From assembly GCF_900142885.1 (NCBI RefSeq), contig NZ_FRCL01000007.1, positions 171,632 through 235,631 on the forward strand: 64,000 bases of DNA, read 5' to 3'. A program made the position numbers and the translations under genes. Every line of letters starts with the position of its first letter. The stretch's first letter is position 1. The DNA comes from Flavobacterium xinjiangense (lineage in GTDB: Bacteria > Bacteroidota > Bacteroidia > Flavobacteriales > Flavobacteriaceae). Below are positions 41,707 through 51,400 of this stretch, one piece after another. A model generated the notes under the pieces. The model saw only the letters and a program-made list of their open reading frames with translations. It did no database searches and was not told where the DNA came from.

Positions 41707-43584
41707 TTACTTTATTTCGTAAAAATTATTGGCTTGTTTCACATCGGCCATTAAACCACTTGGGTCGATGGTGATTTTCTTGATAGTTGTTTTCGGTTTA
41801 GAAATAGCAAACTCATACGTAGGATGTGCCCAAGTCCAATCCTTTAAAACCGTTCTTTTTACAGCCGGGTTAGGATTTTCTTTTTCGAAACTCATCATGC
41901 GCAATGGAACGTAGAAACTTTCTGTTGTTCCATCCGTATATTCTACAGTCAAATCAATTGGCATCGGCATTCTGCCTATTCTTTCTAGTGTAACGACCGT
42001 TTTTTCGGCATTCTCTTTCACATCTTTGATTCCATAATCAATTGTGTTTGCCGTTTCGGCCCAATCCAACAAATACCAATCTAAATTTGCTCCAGAAACT
42101 CTTTCGGCCGTTCTCTTGATGTCATTTGGCGTAGGATGTTTGAATTTGAAATCATGGTAATATTTCTTTATCGTTTTGGCCAAATTATCCTGTCCAATCA
42201 CGTAACCCAATTGTGACAAGAAAATACTACCTTTTACATAAGATGAAATGCTATAAGGTCTGTTTTCATCGTAACGATCTCCATGAGTAGTTTGTGGTTG
42301 TTCTTTTCCCGAATCCACTAACGAATAATAAGCCTTATAATTTCCTTTGAATGGGTTTTCTTCTTTTTTAACTGCCATTTCGTTCAATACAAAATCTTCT
42401 ACATAAGTAGTAAATCCTTCGTCCATCCAAGGATGTTTTGATTCATTTGAAGCTAAAATATGCTGGAACCAAGAATGTCCCAACTCATGTGTTGCGGTTC
42501 CTAAAATTCCTTCAAGAGTTCCATTTCCTAACATCAACGTACACATGGCATATTCCATTCCGCCATCGCCACCTTGTATAAAAGAGTACTGTTTGTATGG
42601 ATAATCCCCGATTTTCTTATTGTAAAAATCCATTACATTAACCATCAAAGGCTCCAGTTTTTTCCAGTTTTCTGCAGTCTTAGGATTGTTTTTATACAAG
42701 AAATGCAAATCAACATTATTAGGTCCTTTTACCACGTCGTGCGTATAATTTTTATCAGCAGCCCAAGTAAAATCATGCACCATCGGTGCTACAAAATGCC
42801 AAGTCAATGTTTTCGTTTTCTTTGGATAAACAACCGTAACTCCAGCATCTTGATATCCTTTCCCAATTCCATTTTGGTTTTTCAAATAACCAGAACCGCC
42901 TAAAGTATAGTCCTTATCAATAGTAATATTTACGTCAAAATTTCCCCAAACACCATGAAACTCTCTGGCAATATAAGGATCTGCGTGCCAACCTTCGAAA
43001 TCAAATTCGGCCATTTTAGGGTACCATTGCGACATAGACAATTCCACACCTTCTAAATTATTTCTACCCGAACGACGAATTTGTACCGGAACCTGACCAT
43101 CAAAATCTAAGGTGAAAGTAGTTTTTGAATTGGGAAGAATTGGTTTTGCCAAAGTCACTTCGAGAATCGTCCCTACCGTTTTTGCAGCAGCACTAACTCC
43201 GTCTTGTTTGAAATTAGTGATATTCAAAAAACCAATTTCATTTGGTTTCAAATTTTTGATTCGGCTTTCTTTTACTTCTTTACCATCCACTTTTATTTTG
43301 TTGACCATTCTGGCGTCCGGATCTTTAATCGTTTGGATCCTGGCATCCATTTCGCTTCCGGGTTGGAACGCATTTGGATACAAATGATAAAATACTTTTT
43401 TCAAAGTATCGGTAGAATTATTGGTGTAAACCAATTCCTGTTTTCCTTTGTATTGGTAATTCTTGACGTTCATATTTACGTCCATTTTATAATCAACGTG
43501 TTGTTGCCAATACCCAGTGCTTTGAGCAGACGCAGTGCAAAAATTAAGTGTAATAAAAGACAGTAAAAAGAGTTTTCTCATCAT
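41707..43584 (-). CDS. M1 family zinc aminopeptidase, exported
   Basis: The 625-residue protein has a signal peptide (LFLLSFITLNFCTASAQ), an N-terminal beta domain and the gluzincin catalytic core: GGMEYAM (341-347, the GxMEN-type loop), HELGH (366-370) and the third ligand Glu 389 in WMDEGFTTYVE. It removes N-terminal amino acids from peptides, here in the periplasm or outside. It stands downstream of two subtilisin-like protease genes on the same strand, forming a three-protease block. Confidence 0.92.
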   Translation of the reverse strand: MMRKLFLLSFITLNFCTASAQSTGYWQQHVDYKMDVNMNVKNYQYKGKQELVYTNNSTDTLKKVFYHLYPNAFQPGSEMDARIQTIKDPDARMVNKIKVDGKEVKESRIKNLKPNEIGFLNITNFKQDGVSAAAKTVGTILEVTLAKPILPNSKTTFTLDFDGQVPVQIRRSGRNNLEGVELSMSQWYPKMAEFDFEGWHADPYIAREFHGVWGNFDVNITIDKDYTLGGSGYLKNQNGIGKGYQDAGVTVVYPKKTKTLTWHFVAPMVHDFTWAADKNYTHDVVKGPNNVDLHFLYKNNPKTAENWKKLEPLMVNVMDFYNKKIGDYPYKQYSFIQGGDGGMEYAMCTLMLGNGTLEGILGTATHELGHSWFQHILASNESKHPWMDEGFTTYVEDFVLNEMAVKKEENPFKGNYKAYYSLVDSGKEQPQTTHGDRYDENRPYSISSYVKGSIFLSQLGYVIGQDNLAKTIKKYYHDFKFKHPTPNDIKRTAERVSGANLDWYLLDWAETANTIDYGIKDVKENAEKTVVTLERIGRMPMPIDLTVEYTDGTTESFYVPLRMMSFEKENPNPAVKRTVLKDWTWAHPTYEFAISKPKTTIKKITIDPSGLMADVKQANNFYEIK

Positions 43585-43596
43585 TTTTGTAATAAA

Positions 43597-43624
43597 AAAT
43601 GGAAGAACAGCTGCCCTTCCATTG
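43597..43624 (-). terminator. Hairpin after the first subtilase gene
   Basis: AATGGAAG and CTTCCATT flank AACAGCTGCC. It is related in sequence to the hairpin at 45391-45420 behind the paralogous gene. Confidence 0.55.
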
Positions 43625-43643
43625 GATTAGTAAATTTATTGCT

Positions 43644-45257
43644 TTAAATATTTTTAGATAATGCCTCTGCAAGAATCAGCGCATTGTAAGCATTGATCAT
43701 TTTTCCTGATTTTGACGTATCAGCTGCCGATTTTTTATCATTATTCTCCCCTAATTCTACTGACGCTGGCAGTGGTGTTCCAGAATCCATTAGAATTTGT
43801 TTTACTTGCTTCGCTGATAATTTAGGATAATAGGAACGAACCAATGCTGCAACTCCAGCTGCATTTGGCGAAGCCATAGATGTTCCTTGTTCGTACTTGT
43901 ATTTGTTATTTGGAACCGAGGCATAAATTTCCATTCCTGGAGCATACACATCTACATTGATTGAACCGTAATTAGAAAATGGTGCCACCACCGTTTGGCC
44001 GTACATATTATTTAATGCTCCAACTGTCAAAACATTACTGGCAAACTCTTTTTTGTTGTCTTCTGAATCATTTGGAAAATTGATGTTTTTTTCTAAATCA
44101 ATATCATTCCCATCGTTTCCAGATGCATGTACAAACAAAACATCTTTCTTTTCAGCATATTTAATAGCATCAAAAACCCATTGCTTGTGTGGAGAATAGC
44201 TTTTTCCAAAACTTCCGTTGATTACTTTCGCGCCGTTATCTACCGCATAACGAATAGCCAAAGCAATATCTTTATCGTATTCATCACCATTAGGAACAGC
44301 TCTTACTGCCATAATTTCAACATTGTTTGCCACTCCGTCACCGCCAACATTGTTATTTCTTACTTGAGCAATAATTCCCGCAACGTGAGTTCCGTGCAAG
44401 GCTTCTTCTTTATCCGGTCCGTAAACTATGTTGTTACCGTATTTAGTGTCGTTTATATCATCCGGGTTATCGCCAACTGATTTTCTACCGTTAAATTCTC
44501 TGTTTAAATTATAATTTAATTGGTCGTAAACATACTTTCTGTATTCTTCGATATCAGCGCTGAATTTTGGTCCTGACTGCCCAATAACGCGAGTCATAAT
44601 CATTTTGCTTTTATTCAACTCTTCATTAGTAGTTACAATTGCATTCAATTCTTCAAGCGTATAATCGTCTTTCTTTAAATAGGTCTGTATTACTTTATTG
44701 GTATTCAAAAGAAAGTCTACTTGTTGTTTCCCTTCCAATGCTTCTTTGTACTTCTTTTCATAATCCGCTTTAGCATTTTTATATGCCACTGAACCATCAT
44801 CCGCTTTTTTCAGAATACGGGTCATCTCTAAATTTTCAAATCCTGAATCACCAAGGAAATTCCAACCGTGAATATCATCGATAAAACCATTTTTGTCATC
44901 GTCAATTCCGTTTCCTGCGATTTCTTTGGCATTGGTCCAAATCACTGATTTTAAATCTTGGTGATCAATATCAACTCCTGAATCCACAATTCCCACGATA
45001 ACTTTTACCCCTTTTTTATTTTTCAACAATTCGGCATACGCTTTATCAACGCTCATTCCCGGAATGGTATCTTTTACTAAATCTAAATGACTCCAACGTT
45101 TTAAATCAGCATCGCTTATAGGAGCAACTTTCTTGATAATTGAAGGATAACTTACTGTTGTAGGCGCAGAAGTTTTGGAAACTTGCTTTTGAGCGGTACA
45201 CCCCACTAATGCAAAAAAAGCAACGGCAGAATAATATATCGGTTTAATCGTGTTCAT
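43644..45257 (-). CDS. S8 (subtilisin-like) serine protease lipoprotein, paralogue 1
   Basis: The 537-residue protein has a lipoprotein signal (FFALVGC, Cys 20). The catalytic triad is Asp 92 (GIVDSGVDIDHQ), His 288 (LHGTHVAGII) and Ser 460 (GTSMASPNAAG), with oxyanion Asn 381. About 195 residues separate Asp and His, including a helical charged insert (about 140-260), far longer than in subtilisin. It is a close paralogue of the next upstream gene. A surface or periplasmic protease role is inferred. Confidence 0.93.
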   Translation of the reverse strand: MNTIKPIYYSAVAFFALVGCTAQKQVSKTSAPTTVSYPSIIKKVAPISDADLKRWSHLDLVKDTIPGMSVDKAYAELLKNKKGVKVIVGIVDSGVDIDHQDLKSVIWTNAKEIAGNGIDDDKNGFIDDIHGWNFLGDSGFENLEMTRILKKADDGSVAYKNAKADYEKKYKEALEGKQQVDFLLNTNKVIQTYLKKDDYTLEELNAIVTTNEELNKSKMIMTRVIGQSGPKFSADIEEYRKYVYDQLNYNLNREFNGRKSVGDNPDDINDTKYGNNIVYGPDKEEALHGTHVAGIIAQVRNNNVGGDGVANNVEIMAVRAVPNGDEYDKDIALAIRYAVDNGAKVINGSFGKSYSPHKQWVFDAIKYAEKKDVLFVHASGNDGNDIDLEKNINFPNDSEDNKKEFASNVLTVGALNNMYGQTVVAPFSNYGSINVDVYAPGMEIYASVPNNKYKYEQGTSMASPNAAGVAALVRSYYPKLSAKQVKQILMDSGTPLPASVELGENNDKKSAADTSKSGKMINAYNALILAEALSKNI

Positions 45258-45390
45258 TTATAAATTTTTAAAATTAAATGTGGGCCTAAATTATGCCTTT
45301 TTACAACAGAATATAGATGGATTAACACTCTGTTAAGATTTGACGAATGTAAAAAAATAAATGAAAGTGTTTTCCAAATTGGTTAAAATA

Positions 45391-45420
45391 AAAATGGAAG
45401 GACAAATTGCCCTTCCATTT
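45391..45420 (-). terminator. Hairpin after the second subtilase gene
   Basis: AAATGGAAGG pairs perfectly with CCTTCCATTT around ACAAATTGCC, followed by A/T residues in the minus direction. Confidence 0.75.
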
Positions 45421-45437
45421 ATAAATATTTGAAACTA

Positions 45438-47063
45438 TTATTTAGACATTTTATCTGCCATAAGTAAAGCATTGTAAGCATTCACTATTTTTCCTGATTT
45501 AGATAAAGTAGTAAAAGAACGTGTGTCAGCAGGTTTTCCTCCAACAATCACATCTGTTGTAATCGCTACCCCTGAATCCATCAAAATGTGTTTTACTTGT
45601 TGGGCAGATAATTTTGGATAATACGAACGGATTAATGCTGCAACTCCAGCAACATTTGGCGAAGCCATAGATGTTCCTTGCAAATATTTGTAAGAATCAT
45701 TTGGTGTTGTAGCATAAATTTTTACTCCTGGTGCAAAAACGTCTACATTAACTTTTCCAATATTAGAAAATCGTGCCACTACTTTATTTCCGTATTCAAA
45801 GTTTAATGCGCCAATCGTGATTACATTGTCAGCAAACTCCGTTACTTTATCTTCAGAATCGTTAGGGAAATTATTTTCAGTATCGATATCTTTTGCGTCA
45901 TTACCGGCTGCATGAACAATTAACACATCTTTTTTCTCAGCGTATTTGATAGCATCATAAACCCATTGTTTATGTGGTGAAAAGCTTTTTCCAAAACTTC
46001 CGTTAATTACTTTCGCACCATTGTCAACAGCATAACGAATACCAAGCGCTATATCTTTATCGTATTCATCTCCGTCCGGCACCGCACGAACGGTTAAGAT
46101 TTCAACATTATTCGCTATTCCGTCTCCACCTAATGTGTTATTTCTAGTTTGAGCGACAATTCCGGCAACGTGCGTTCCATGAAGAATTTCATTCTTGTCT
46201 GGACCCATAACGTTGTTGTTTCCGTATTTTGTGTCTTTTATATCTTCCGGATTATCACCCACAACTTTTCTATAGTCGGTTTTTAGGTTGTCCCCTTTTA
46301 GAAGCGCATTAAAACCATCTAATTGTTTTTGTACCGCAACTTTCAGGTCAGCAATAGGCAAATTATAAGAAAGCATTTGTTGCATCGCAGTTTTGCTTTT
46401 TTGCATTTCTGGCTCTTGTGAAACAATTGCTTTTACCTCATCAATGGTGTAAACTGACTTCCCAAAATGTTTTACCAAAGTGGCATCACTTTCATTTAGG
46501 GTTGCAATCATTTGTTCCGTACGCGCTTTCCCTGTTGTAGCATCAGCAATTTTTTTATCATTTAACGCTTTTGCCGCTTGATATGTTACTTCGTCAACTA
46601 GATTCTTATTTTTGATGATTCTTTCGTATTCCAAATTCTCTTTGGTGATATCTCCAAGGAAATTCCAACCGTGAATGTCATCGATATATCCGTTTTTATC
46701 ATCGTCAATTCCGTTTCCTGCAATTTCTTTTTTATTGGTCCAAACCACAGATTTCAAATCTTGATGTTCGATATCTACTCCAGAATCTACAATTCCCACG
46801 ATAACTTTTACCCCATTTTTATTTTTCAATAATTCGGCGTAAGCTTTATCAACACTCATTCCTGGAATGGTATCTTTTACGATATCTAAATGACTCCAAC
46901 GTTTCATGTCATTTTCGTTTATAGGGGCAACTTTTTTAACGTTTAAAGGTGCGCTAATGGCAATAAGTCCCGCGTTAGAAGTAGAAACTTGTTTTGTAGC
47001 GCCACATCCCGCTAAGATTAATAGTGCAAATGCAGATAAATAAATTGGTTTAATGCTATTCAT
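45438..47063 (-). CDS. S8 (subtilisin-like) serine protease lipoprotein, paralogue 2
   Basis: The 541-residue protein has lipobox LLILAGC (Cys 20), Asp 93 (GIVDSGVDIEHQ), His in LHGTHVAGIVAQ and Ser in GTSMASPNVAG. Most of the chain is nearly colinear with paralogue 1, for example LDIVKDTIPGMSVDKAYAEL and KVINGSFGKSFSPHKQWVYD. The D-H insert and the N-terminal 40 residues diverge most. The tandem arrangement with similar 3' hairpins points to local gene duplication. Confidence 0.93.
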   Translation of the reverse strand: MNSIKPIYLSAFALLILAGCGATKQVSTSNAGLIAISAPLNVKKVAPINENDMKRWSHLDIVKDTIPGMSVDKAYAELLKNKNGVKVIVGIVDSGVDIEHQDLKSVVWTNKKEIAGNGIDDDKNGYIDDIHGWNFLGDITKENLEYERIIKNKNLVDEVTYQAAKALNDKKIADATTGKARTEQMIATLNESDATLVKHFGKSVYTIDEVKAIVSQEPEMQKSKTAMQQMLSYNLPIADLKVAVQKQLDGFNALLKGDNLKTDYRKVVGDNPEDIKDTKYGNNNVMGPDKNEILHGTHVAGIVAQTRNNTLGGDGIANNVEILTVRAVPDGDEYDKDIALGIRYAVDNGAKVINGSFGKSFSPHKQWVYDAIKYAEKKDVLIVHAAGNDAKDIDTENNFPNDSEDKVTEFADNVITIGALNFEYGNKVVARFSNIGKVNVDVFAPGVKIYATTPNDSYKYLQGTSMASPNVAGVAALIRSYYPKLSAQQVKHILMDSGVAITTDVIVGGKPADTRSFTTLSKSGKIVNAYNALLMADKMSK

Positions 47064-47114
47064 TGATTGTTGTATTAAATTTTAAATATTTGTCTAAAAT
47101 AAATTATTTTGTTA

Positions 47115-47122
47115 CAAAAATA
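47115..47122 (-). promoter_or_regulatory. -7 element TATTTTTG for subtilase paralogue 2
   Basis: Exact TAnnTTTG on the minus strand, 51 nt upstream of the start at 47063 and just behind the stop of the MBL gene. Confidence 0.5.
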
Positions 47123-47140
47123 TTTAAGTTTAACACAATT

Positions 47141-47998
47141 TTAAAAAATGGCATCACACGTAAATCGTTCTTTCAATCGAACTCCTTTTTCCGTTTTCTC
47201 TACGGTAATAATTTCGTTGTGGGCGTCGTGTTCCAAAAACAAGTAGTGATTATTATCTGCAGCGGCATTTAGAAACTTTGCTTTTTCTGGCATAGTCAAT
47301 AATGGTCTGGTGTCATATCCCATTACATAAGGAATAGGAACGTGTCCGGCTGTTGCCAATAAATCAGCACAAAATATAATCGTTTTATCCTGATATTGAA
47401 TTTGTGGAATCATTTGCTTTTCGGTATGCCCATCGGCAAAGAAAATACCAAAACCCAGTTCTGATTTCTCTAGAAAATCGCCTTCCGGTCTTTTGATTAA
47501 ATGCAACTGACCGCTTTCCTGCATCGGTAAAATATTCTCTGAAAGAAAGGATGCTTTTTCCCTTGGATTTGGCTTTGTAGCCCACTCCCAGTGGTTGTTA
47601 TTACTCCAGAACTTCGCGTTTTTAAATGCCGGTTCGTAGCCCGTTTTGTCCTTGTTCCACTGTATGCTTCCACCACAGTGGTCAAAATGCAAATGCGTCA
47701 TAAAAACATCGGTAATATCATCACGATGAAAACCGTATTTAGCCAACGATTTATCCATGGAATGCGTTCCCCAAAGCGAGTAATAGCCAAAAAACTTCTC
47801 GGATTGTTTGTTTCCCATTCCGGTATCAATCAAAATCAATTTATCAGCATCTTCAATCAATAAACAGCGTGCAGCAATGTCAATTAAATTATTTTCATCA
47901 GCTGGATTTGTTTTATTCCAAATGGTTTTTGGCACAACACCAAACATAGCGCCACCATCAAGTTTAAAATTTCCGGTTTCTATAGGGTATAGTTTCAT
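47141..47998 (-). CDS. MBL-fold metallo-hydrolase
   Basis: The 285-residue protein has the metallo-beta-lactamase fold signature THLHFDHCGG (HxHxDH), an earlier ILIDTGMGN strand-turn, FFADGHTEKQ (third His) and IFCADLLATAGH (bridging Asp). The sequence resembles the quorum-quenching lactonase/AHL-hydrolase-like branch, but the substrate is not identifiable. There is no signal peptide. It has a promoter element at 48025-48032 and is divergent from the suf operon. Confidence 0.9.
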   Translation of the reverse strand: MKLYPIETGNFKLDGGAMFGVVPKTIWNKTNPADENNLIDIAARCLLIEDADKLILIDTGMGNKQSEKFFGYYSLWGTHSMDKSLAKYGFHRDDITDVFMTHLHFDHCGGSIQWNKDKTGYEPAFKNAKFWSNNNHWEWATKPNPREKASFLSENILPMQESGQLHLIKRPEGDFLEKSELGFGIFFADGHTEKQMIPQIQYQDKTIIFCADLLATAGHVPIPYVMGYDTRPLLTMPEKAKFLNAAADNNHYLFLEHDAHNEIITVEKTEKGVRLKERFTCDAIF

Positions 47999-48024
47999 GT
48001 TCTTTTATGTTTTTTGAGAGGTTC

Positions 48025-48032
48025 CAAAGTTA
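48025..48032 (-). promoter_or_regulatory. -7 element TAACTTTG for the MBL gene
   Basis: Exact TAnnTTTG on the minus strand 26 nt upstream of the start at 47998. Confidence 0.5.
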
Positions 48033-48129
48033 AGGAATCCAAATGCTTTTAGGCGTTTCAAATAGCTTTTTTCTATTTTTGCATTGGTTATAAAAATGTT
48101 ATCAATTATGGAAAAAGCATTTTATACAC

Positions 48130-48162
48130 TATCTTTGTGCTTAATTTAGACAAAATCAATAT
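48130..48162 (+). promoter_or_regulatory. sufA promoter TATCTTTG with overlapping imperfect palindrome
   Basis: The -7 element TATCTTTG (48130-48137) is followed at 48144-48162 by ATTTAGACAAAATCAATAT, which matches the perfect palindrome at the sufS promoter in 15 of 19 positions, best in the left half. Its position at the likely transcription start suits a repressor site. Half-sites of this type also arise by chance in AT-rich DNA. Confidence 0.45.
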
Positions 48163-48167
48163 AAGCT

Positions 48168-48497
48168 ATGATAAAAGTTTCTGACACTGCAAGAAAAAAA
48201 ATCATCGATCTAATGAAAGATGATGGTTTTGATGCTGCAATCGACTATGTAAGAGTGGGTGTAAAAAGCGGCGGATGTTCTGGATTGTCTTATGATTTAA
48301 AATTTGATAAAACAAAAAGCGAAGACGATAAAATTTTTGTAGACAATGATATCACTATTGCTGTTGAAAAAAAATCTTTTCTGTACTTAGCCGGAACAAT
48401 ATTAGAATTCTCGGGAGGAATTAATGGGAAAGGATTTGTTTTCAATAATCCAAACGCCAATAGAACATGTGGTTGCGGGGAATCATTTTCACTATAA
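48168..48497 (+). CDS. sufA: A-type Fe-S carrier SufA/ErpA (HesB family)
   Basis: The 109-residue protein has the three cysteines of A-type carriers: Cys 37 in GVKSGGCSGLSY and Cys 101/Cys 103 in RTCGCGESF. It receives Fe-S clusters from the SufBCD scaffold and passes them to apoproteins. It is the first gene of the locus, with its own promoter. The 89-nt gap before sufB folds into a hairpin. Confidence 0.93.
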   Translation: MIKVSDTARKKIIDLMKDDGFDAAIDYVRVGVKSGGCSGLSYDLKFDKTKSEDDKIFVDNDITIAVEKKSFLYLAGTILEFSGGINGKGFVFNNPNANRTCGCGESFSL

Positions 48498-48513
48498 CCA
48501 AATAAAAAAAGAT

Positions 48514-48574
48514 TTAAACCATTAAGAAGTTAAGCTAATTAAGCCTTAATAATCTTAATGTCTTAATGGTTTTA
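48514..48574. repeat. Palindromic spacer CCATTAAG type, sufA-sufB gap
   Basis: TTAAACCATTAAGA (48514-48527) pairs with TCTTAATGGTTTTAA (48561-48575). Inner copies of the word TTAAG/CTTAA occur at 48529-48563. The same word makes a perfect hairpin upstream of sufS at 55415-55468. Confidence 0.7.
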
Positions 48575-48586
48575 AAAAATAAAAAT

Positions 48587-50035
48587 ATGTCAAAATATAC
48601 AGAAGACGACTTAAAAATCGAACTCGAAACTAAAGAATACGAATACGGATTTTACACCGAATTAGAATCGGAAACGTTTCCAATTGGTTTAAATGAAGAT
48701 ATCGTTCGCGCTATTTCGCAAAAAAAAGGAGAACCTCAATGGATGACCGACTGGCGTCTTGAGGCTTTTCGTGCTTGGGAGCTAATGACAGAGCCGGAAT
48801 GGGCTAATGTGCATTATACGAAACCTGATTTTCAGGCGATTTCTTATTATTCAGCTCCAAAAGCGGTAGATCCCAATAAAACATTGGACGATGTCGATCC
48901 GGAACTTTTAGAAATGTACAAAAAGTTAGGAATCTCTGTCGATGAGCAAAAGATGATGAACAATGTAGCTATGGATATCGTAGTCGATTCCGTTTCAGTA
49001 GCGACAACATTCAAGAAAACATTAGGCGAAAAAGGAATTATCTTTATGAGTATTTCTGAAGCCATCAAAGAGCATCCAGAATTAGTTCGTAAATATTTAG
49101 GAACGGTTGTACCACAAAAAGATAATTTTTATGCGGCGCTAAATTCAGCAGTTTTCTCTGATGGATCTTTCTGTTATATTCCAAAAGGCGTTCGTTGCCC
49201 TATGGAACTTTCAACTTATTTCAGAATCAATCAGGCAGGAACAGGACAATTCGAAAGAACATTATTAGTTGCCGATGAAGGCAGTTATGTCTCCTATTTG
49301 GAGGGCTGTACTGCTCCAAGTCGTGATGAAAATCAATTGCACGCTGCAGTAGTAGAATTAATCGCATTAGACGATGCCGAAATAAAATATTCAACAGTAC
49401 AAAACTGGTATCCCGGAAATAAAGAAGGCAAAGGTGGAGTTTTCAATTTTGTGACTAAAAGAGGAATCTGCGAGAAAAACGCAAAAATTTCTTGGACTCA
49501 AGTTGAAACAGGTTCTGCTATAACTTGGAAATATCCTTCTGTTATTTTAAAAGGAGATAATTCAACAGGAGAATTTTATTCGATTGCTGTAACCAATAAT
49601 TTTCAACAAGCCGATACAGGAACAAAAATGATCCATTTAGGTAAAAACTCTAAATCGACCATTATTTCTAAAGGGATTTCTGCTGGAAAATCACAAAATA
49701 GTTACCGTGGTTTGGTTAAAATTGGACCAAATGCAGATAACGCCAGAAACTTTTCACAATGTGACTCGTTATTAATGGGAAACAATTGTGGAGCACACAC
49801 CTTCCCTTACATCGAAAGTAAAAATCCATCTGCAAAAATCGAACATGAGGCTACGACAAGTAAAATTGGCGAAGACCAAGTTTTCTATTGCAACCAACGT
49901 GGAATCCCAACTGAAAAAGCTATTGCCTTAATCGTAAACGGTTTCAGTAAAGATGTATTGAATAAGTTACCAATGGAATTTGCCGTAGAAGCACAAAAAT
50001 TATTAGAAATTTCTCTTGAGGGAAGCGTTGGATAA
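48587..50035 (+). CDS. sufB: Fe-S cluster assembly protein SufB
   Basis: The 482-residue product starts at the ATG at 48587 ([20 protein letters not shown]), not at the upstream 48566 ATG, which lies in the palindromic spacer. It has the SufB/D beta-helix core, with the SufB signatures [39 protein letters not shown] and [20 protein letters not shown] near the C-terminus. SufB forms the cluster scaffold with SufC and SufD. Expected neighbours follow after one inserted gene. Confidence 0.96.
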   Translation: MSKYTEDDLKIELETKEYEYGFYTELESETFPIGLNEDIVRAISQKKGEPQWMTDWRLEAFRAWELMTEPEWANVHYTKPDFQAISYYSAPKAVDPNKTLDDVDPELLEMYKKLGISVDEQKMMNNVAMDIVVDSVSVATTFKKTLGEKGIIFMSISEAIKEHPELVRKYLGTVVPQKDNFYAALNSAVFSDGSFCYIPKGVRCPMELSTYFRINQAGTGQFERTLLVADEGSYVSYLEGCTAPSRDENQLHAAVVELIALDDAEIKYSTVQNWYPGNKEGKGGVFNFVTKRGICEKNAKISWTQVETGSAITWKYPSVILKGDNSTGEFYSIAVTNNFQQADTGTKMIHLGKNSKSTIISKGISAGKSQNSYRGLVKIGPNADNARNFSQCDSLLMGNNCGAHTFPYIESKNPSAKIEHEATTSKIGEDQVFYCNQRGIPTEKAIALIVNGFSKDVLNKLPMEFAVEAQKLLEISLEGSVG

Positions 50036-50042
50036 TTTGAAT

Positions 50043-50531
50043 ATGGGAAACAAGAAAGTTATTATTGTCGGTTCTTCCAGAAGCAATGGAAATACTTCAA
50101 AAATAGTTGATATAATTTCCACACAAATAAATGCCGATGTTATCGATTTAAGAGATTATTCGATTTCCTATTATGATTATGAAAGCGAAAATAGAGCCGA
50201 TGATTTTTTGCCTTTAATAGCTTCAATTATTGAAAAATATGACACGTTGGTTTTCGCGACACCCGTTTACTGGTATACCATGAGTGGGATAATGAAAGTG
50301 TTTTTTGATCGCTTTTCTGATTTAATTAGAATCGAAAAAGAAATAGGTCGAAAATTAAGAGGTAAAAATATGTTTGTGATTTCAAATTCTGATGATGATA
50401 CATTAGATTATGATTTTCACTTACCCTTTCGATTATCTGCGGAATATTTAGGAATGAAATATTTAGGAGAAAAGCATTTATCCTATCAAACAATAAAAGA
50501 CCAAGAATACATCAATAGTATTTTAGAATAA
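50043..50531 (+). CDS. Flavodoxin-like NAD(P)H-dependent oxidoreductase inside the suf operon
   Basis: The start at 50043 gives MGNKKVIIVGSSRSNGNTSK, the flavodoxin-fold FMN phosphate loop, followed by FATPVYWYTMSGIMKVFFDR, the family's second signature, in 162 residues. Such enzymes reduce FMN or quinones using NAD(P)H. It lies 7 nt after sufB and 36 nt before sufC, so it is part of the transcript. It is not a usual suf gene; a role in supplying electrons for cluster assembly is only a suggestion, and recent insertion is the alternative. Confidence 0.88.
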   Translation: MGNKKVIIVGSSRSNGNTSKIVDIISTQINADVIDLRDYSISYYDYESENRADDFLPLIASIIEKYDTLVFATPVYWYTMSGIMKVFFDRFSDLIRIEKEIGRKLRGKNMFVISNSDDDTLDYDFHLPFRLSAEYLGMKYLGEKHLSYQTIKDQEYINSILE

Positions 50532-50567
50532 AAGAGAATTTAAATCCTTTTAAAATTAAAGAAACAA

Positions 50568-51320
50568 ATGTTAAGTATAAAAAATTTACACGCCTCAATT
50601 GGGGACAAAGAAATATTAAAAGGAATCAACCTTGAGGTAAAAGCGGGAGAAATTCACGCGATAATGGGACCAAACGGTGCCGGAAAAAGTACATTGGCTT
50701 CTATCATTGCAGGAAACGAAAACTACGAAGTAACCGCAGGCGAAATCTCTTTAGACGGAGAAGACCTTTCTGAATTGGCGCCAGAAGAAAGAGCGCACAA
50801 AGGAGTGTTCTTGTCATTTCAATATCCGGTGGAAATTCCAGGAGTTTCGGTAACGAACTTCATGAGAACTGCCATCAACGAAACTCGTAAAGCAAACGGT
50901 CTGGAAGAAATGCCGGCTAAAGATATGCTAAAAGTGATTCGTGAAAAATCAGAGTTACTGGAAATCGACAGAAAATTTCTTTCTCGTTCTCTAAACGAAG
51001 GTTTTTCTGGTGGGGAGAAAAAACGTAACGAAATTTTCCAAATGGCAATGTTAGAACCAAAATTGGCAATTCTTGATGAAACCGATTCTGGACTTGATAT
51101 TGATGCATTACGAATTGTTGCAAACGGGGTTAACAAACTAAAAAGCGACAAAAATGCAATCGTAGTTATCACGCACTACCAAAGATTATTGGATTATATC
51201 GTTCCTGATTTTGTTCACGTGTTATACAACGGAAAAATTGTGAAATCCGGTGGAAAAGAATTAGCGCACGAACTAGAAGAAAAAGGATACGACTGGATTA
51301 AACAAGAACAAGAAGCGTAA
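50568..51320 (+). CDS. sufC: Fe-S cluster assembly ATPase SufC
   Basis: The 250-residue ABC ATPase has Walker A GPNGAGKST (34-42), signature NEGFSGGEKKRNEIFQM and Walker B AILDETDSGLD. SufC binds SufB and SufD and drives the conformational change for cluster assembly in the cytoplasm. Its length and motifs are typical. Confidence 0.97.
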   Translation: MLSIKNLHASIGDKEILKGINLEVKAGEIHAIMGPNGAGKSTLASIIAGNENYEVTAGEISLDGEDLSELAPEERAHKGVFLSFQYPVEIPGVSVTNFMRTAINETRKANGLEEMPAKDMLKVIREKSELLEIDRKFLSRSLNEGFSGGEKKRNEIFQMAMLEPKLAILDETDSGLDIDALRIVANGVNKLKSDKNAIVVITHYQRLLDYIVPDFVHVLYNGKIVKSGGKELAHELEEKGYDWIKQEQEA

Positions 51321-51324
51321 AATT

Positions 51325-51395
51325 AGTTTGCAGTTTACAGTTTGCAGTTTGCAGTTTGCAAAACTCATAACTTATAACTCATAACTTATAACTAC
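51325..51395. repeat. Word-repeat spacer between sufC and sufD
   Basis: The word CAGTTTG/CAGTTTA occurs five times (51325-51360) and is followed by two and a half copies of ACTCATAACTTATA (51361-51395). There is no obvious reading frame. Confidence 0.75.
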
Positions 51396-51400
51396 CAAAA

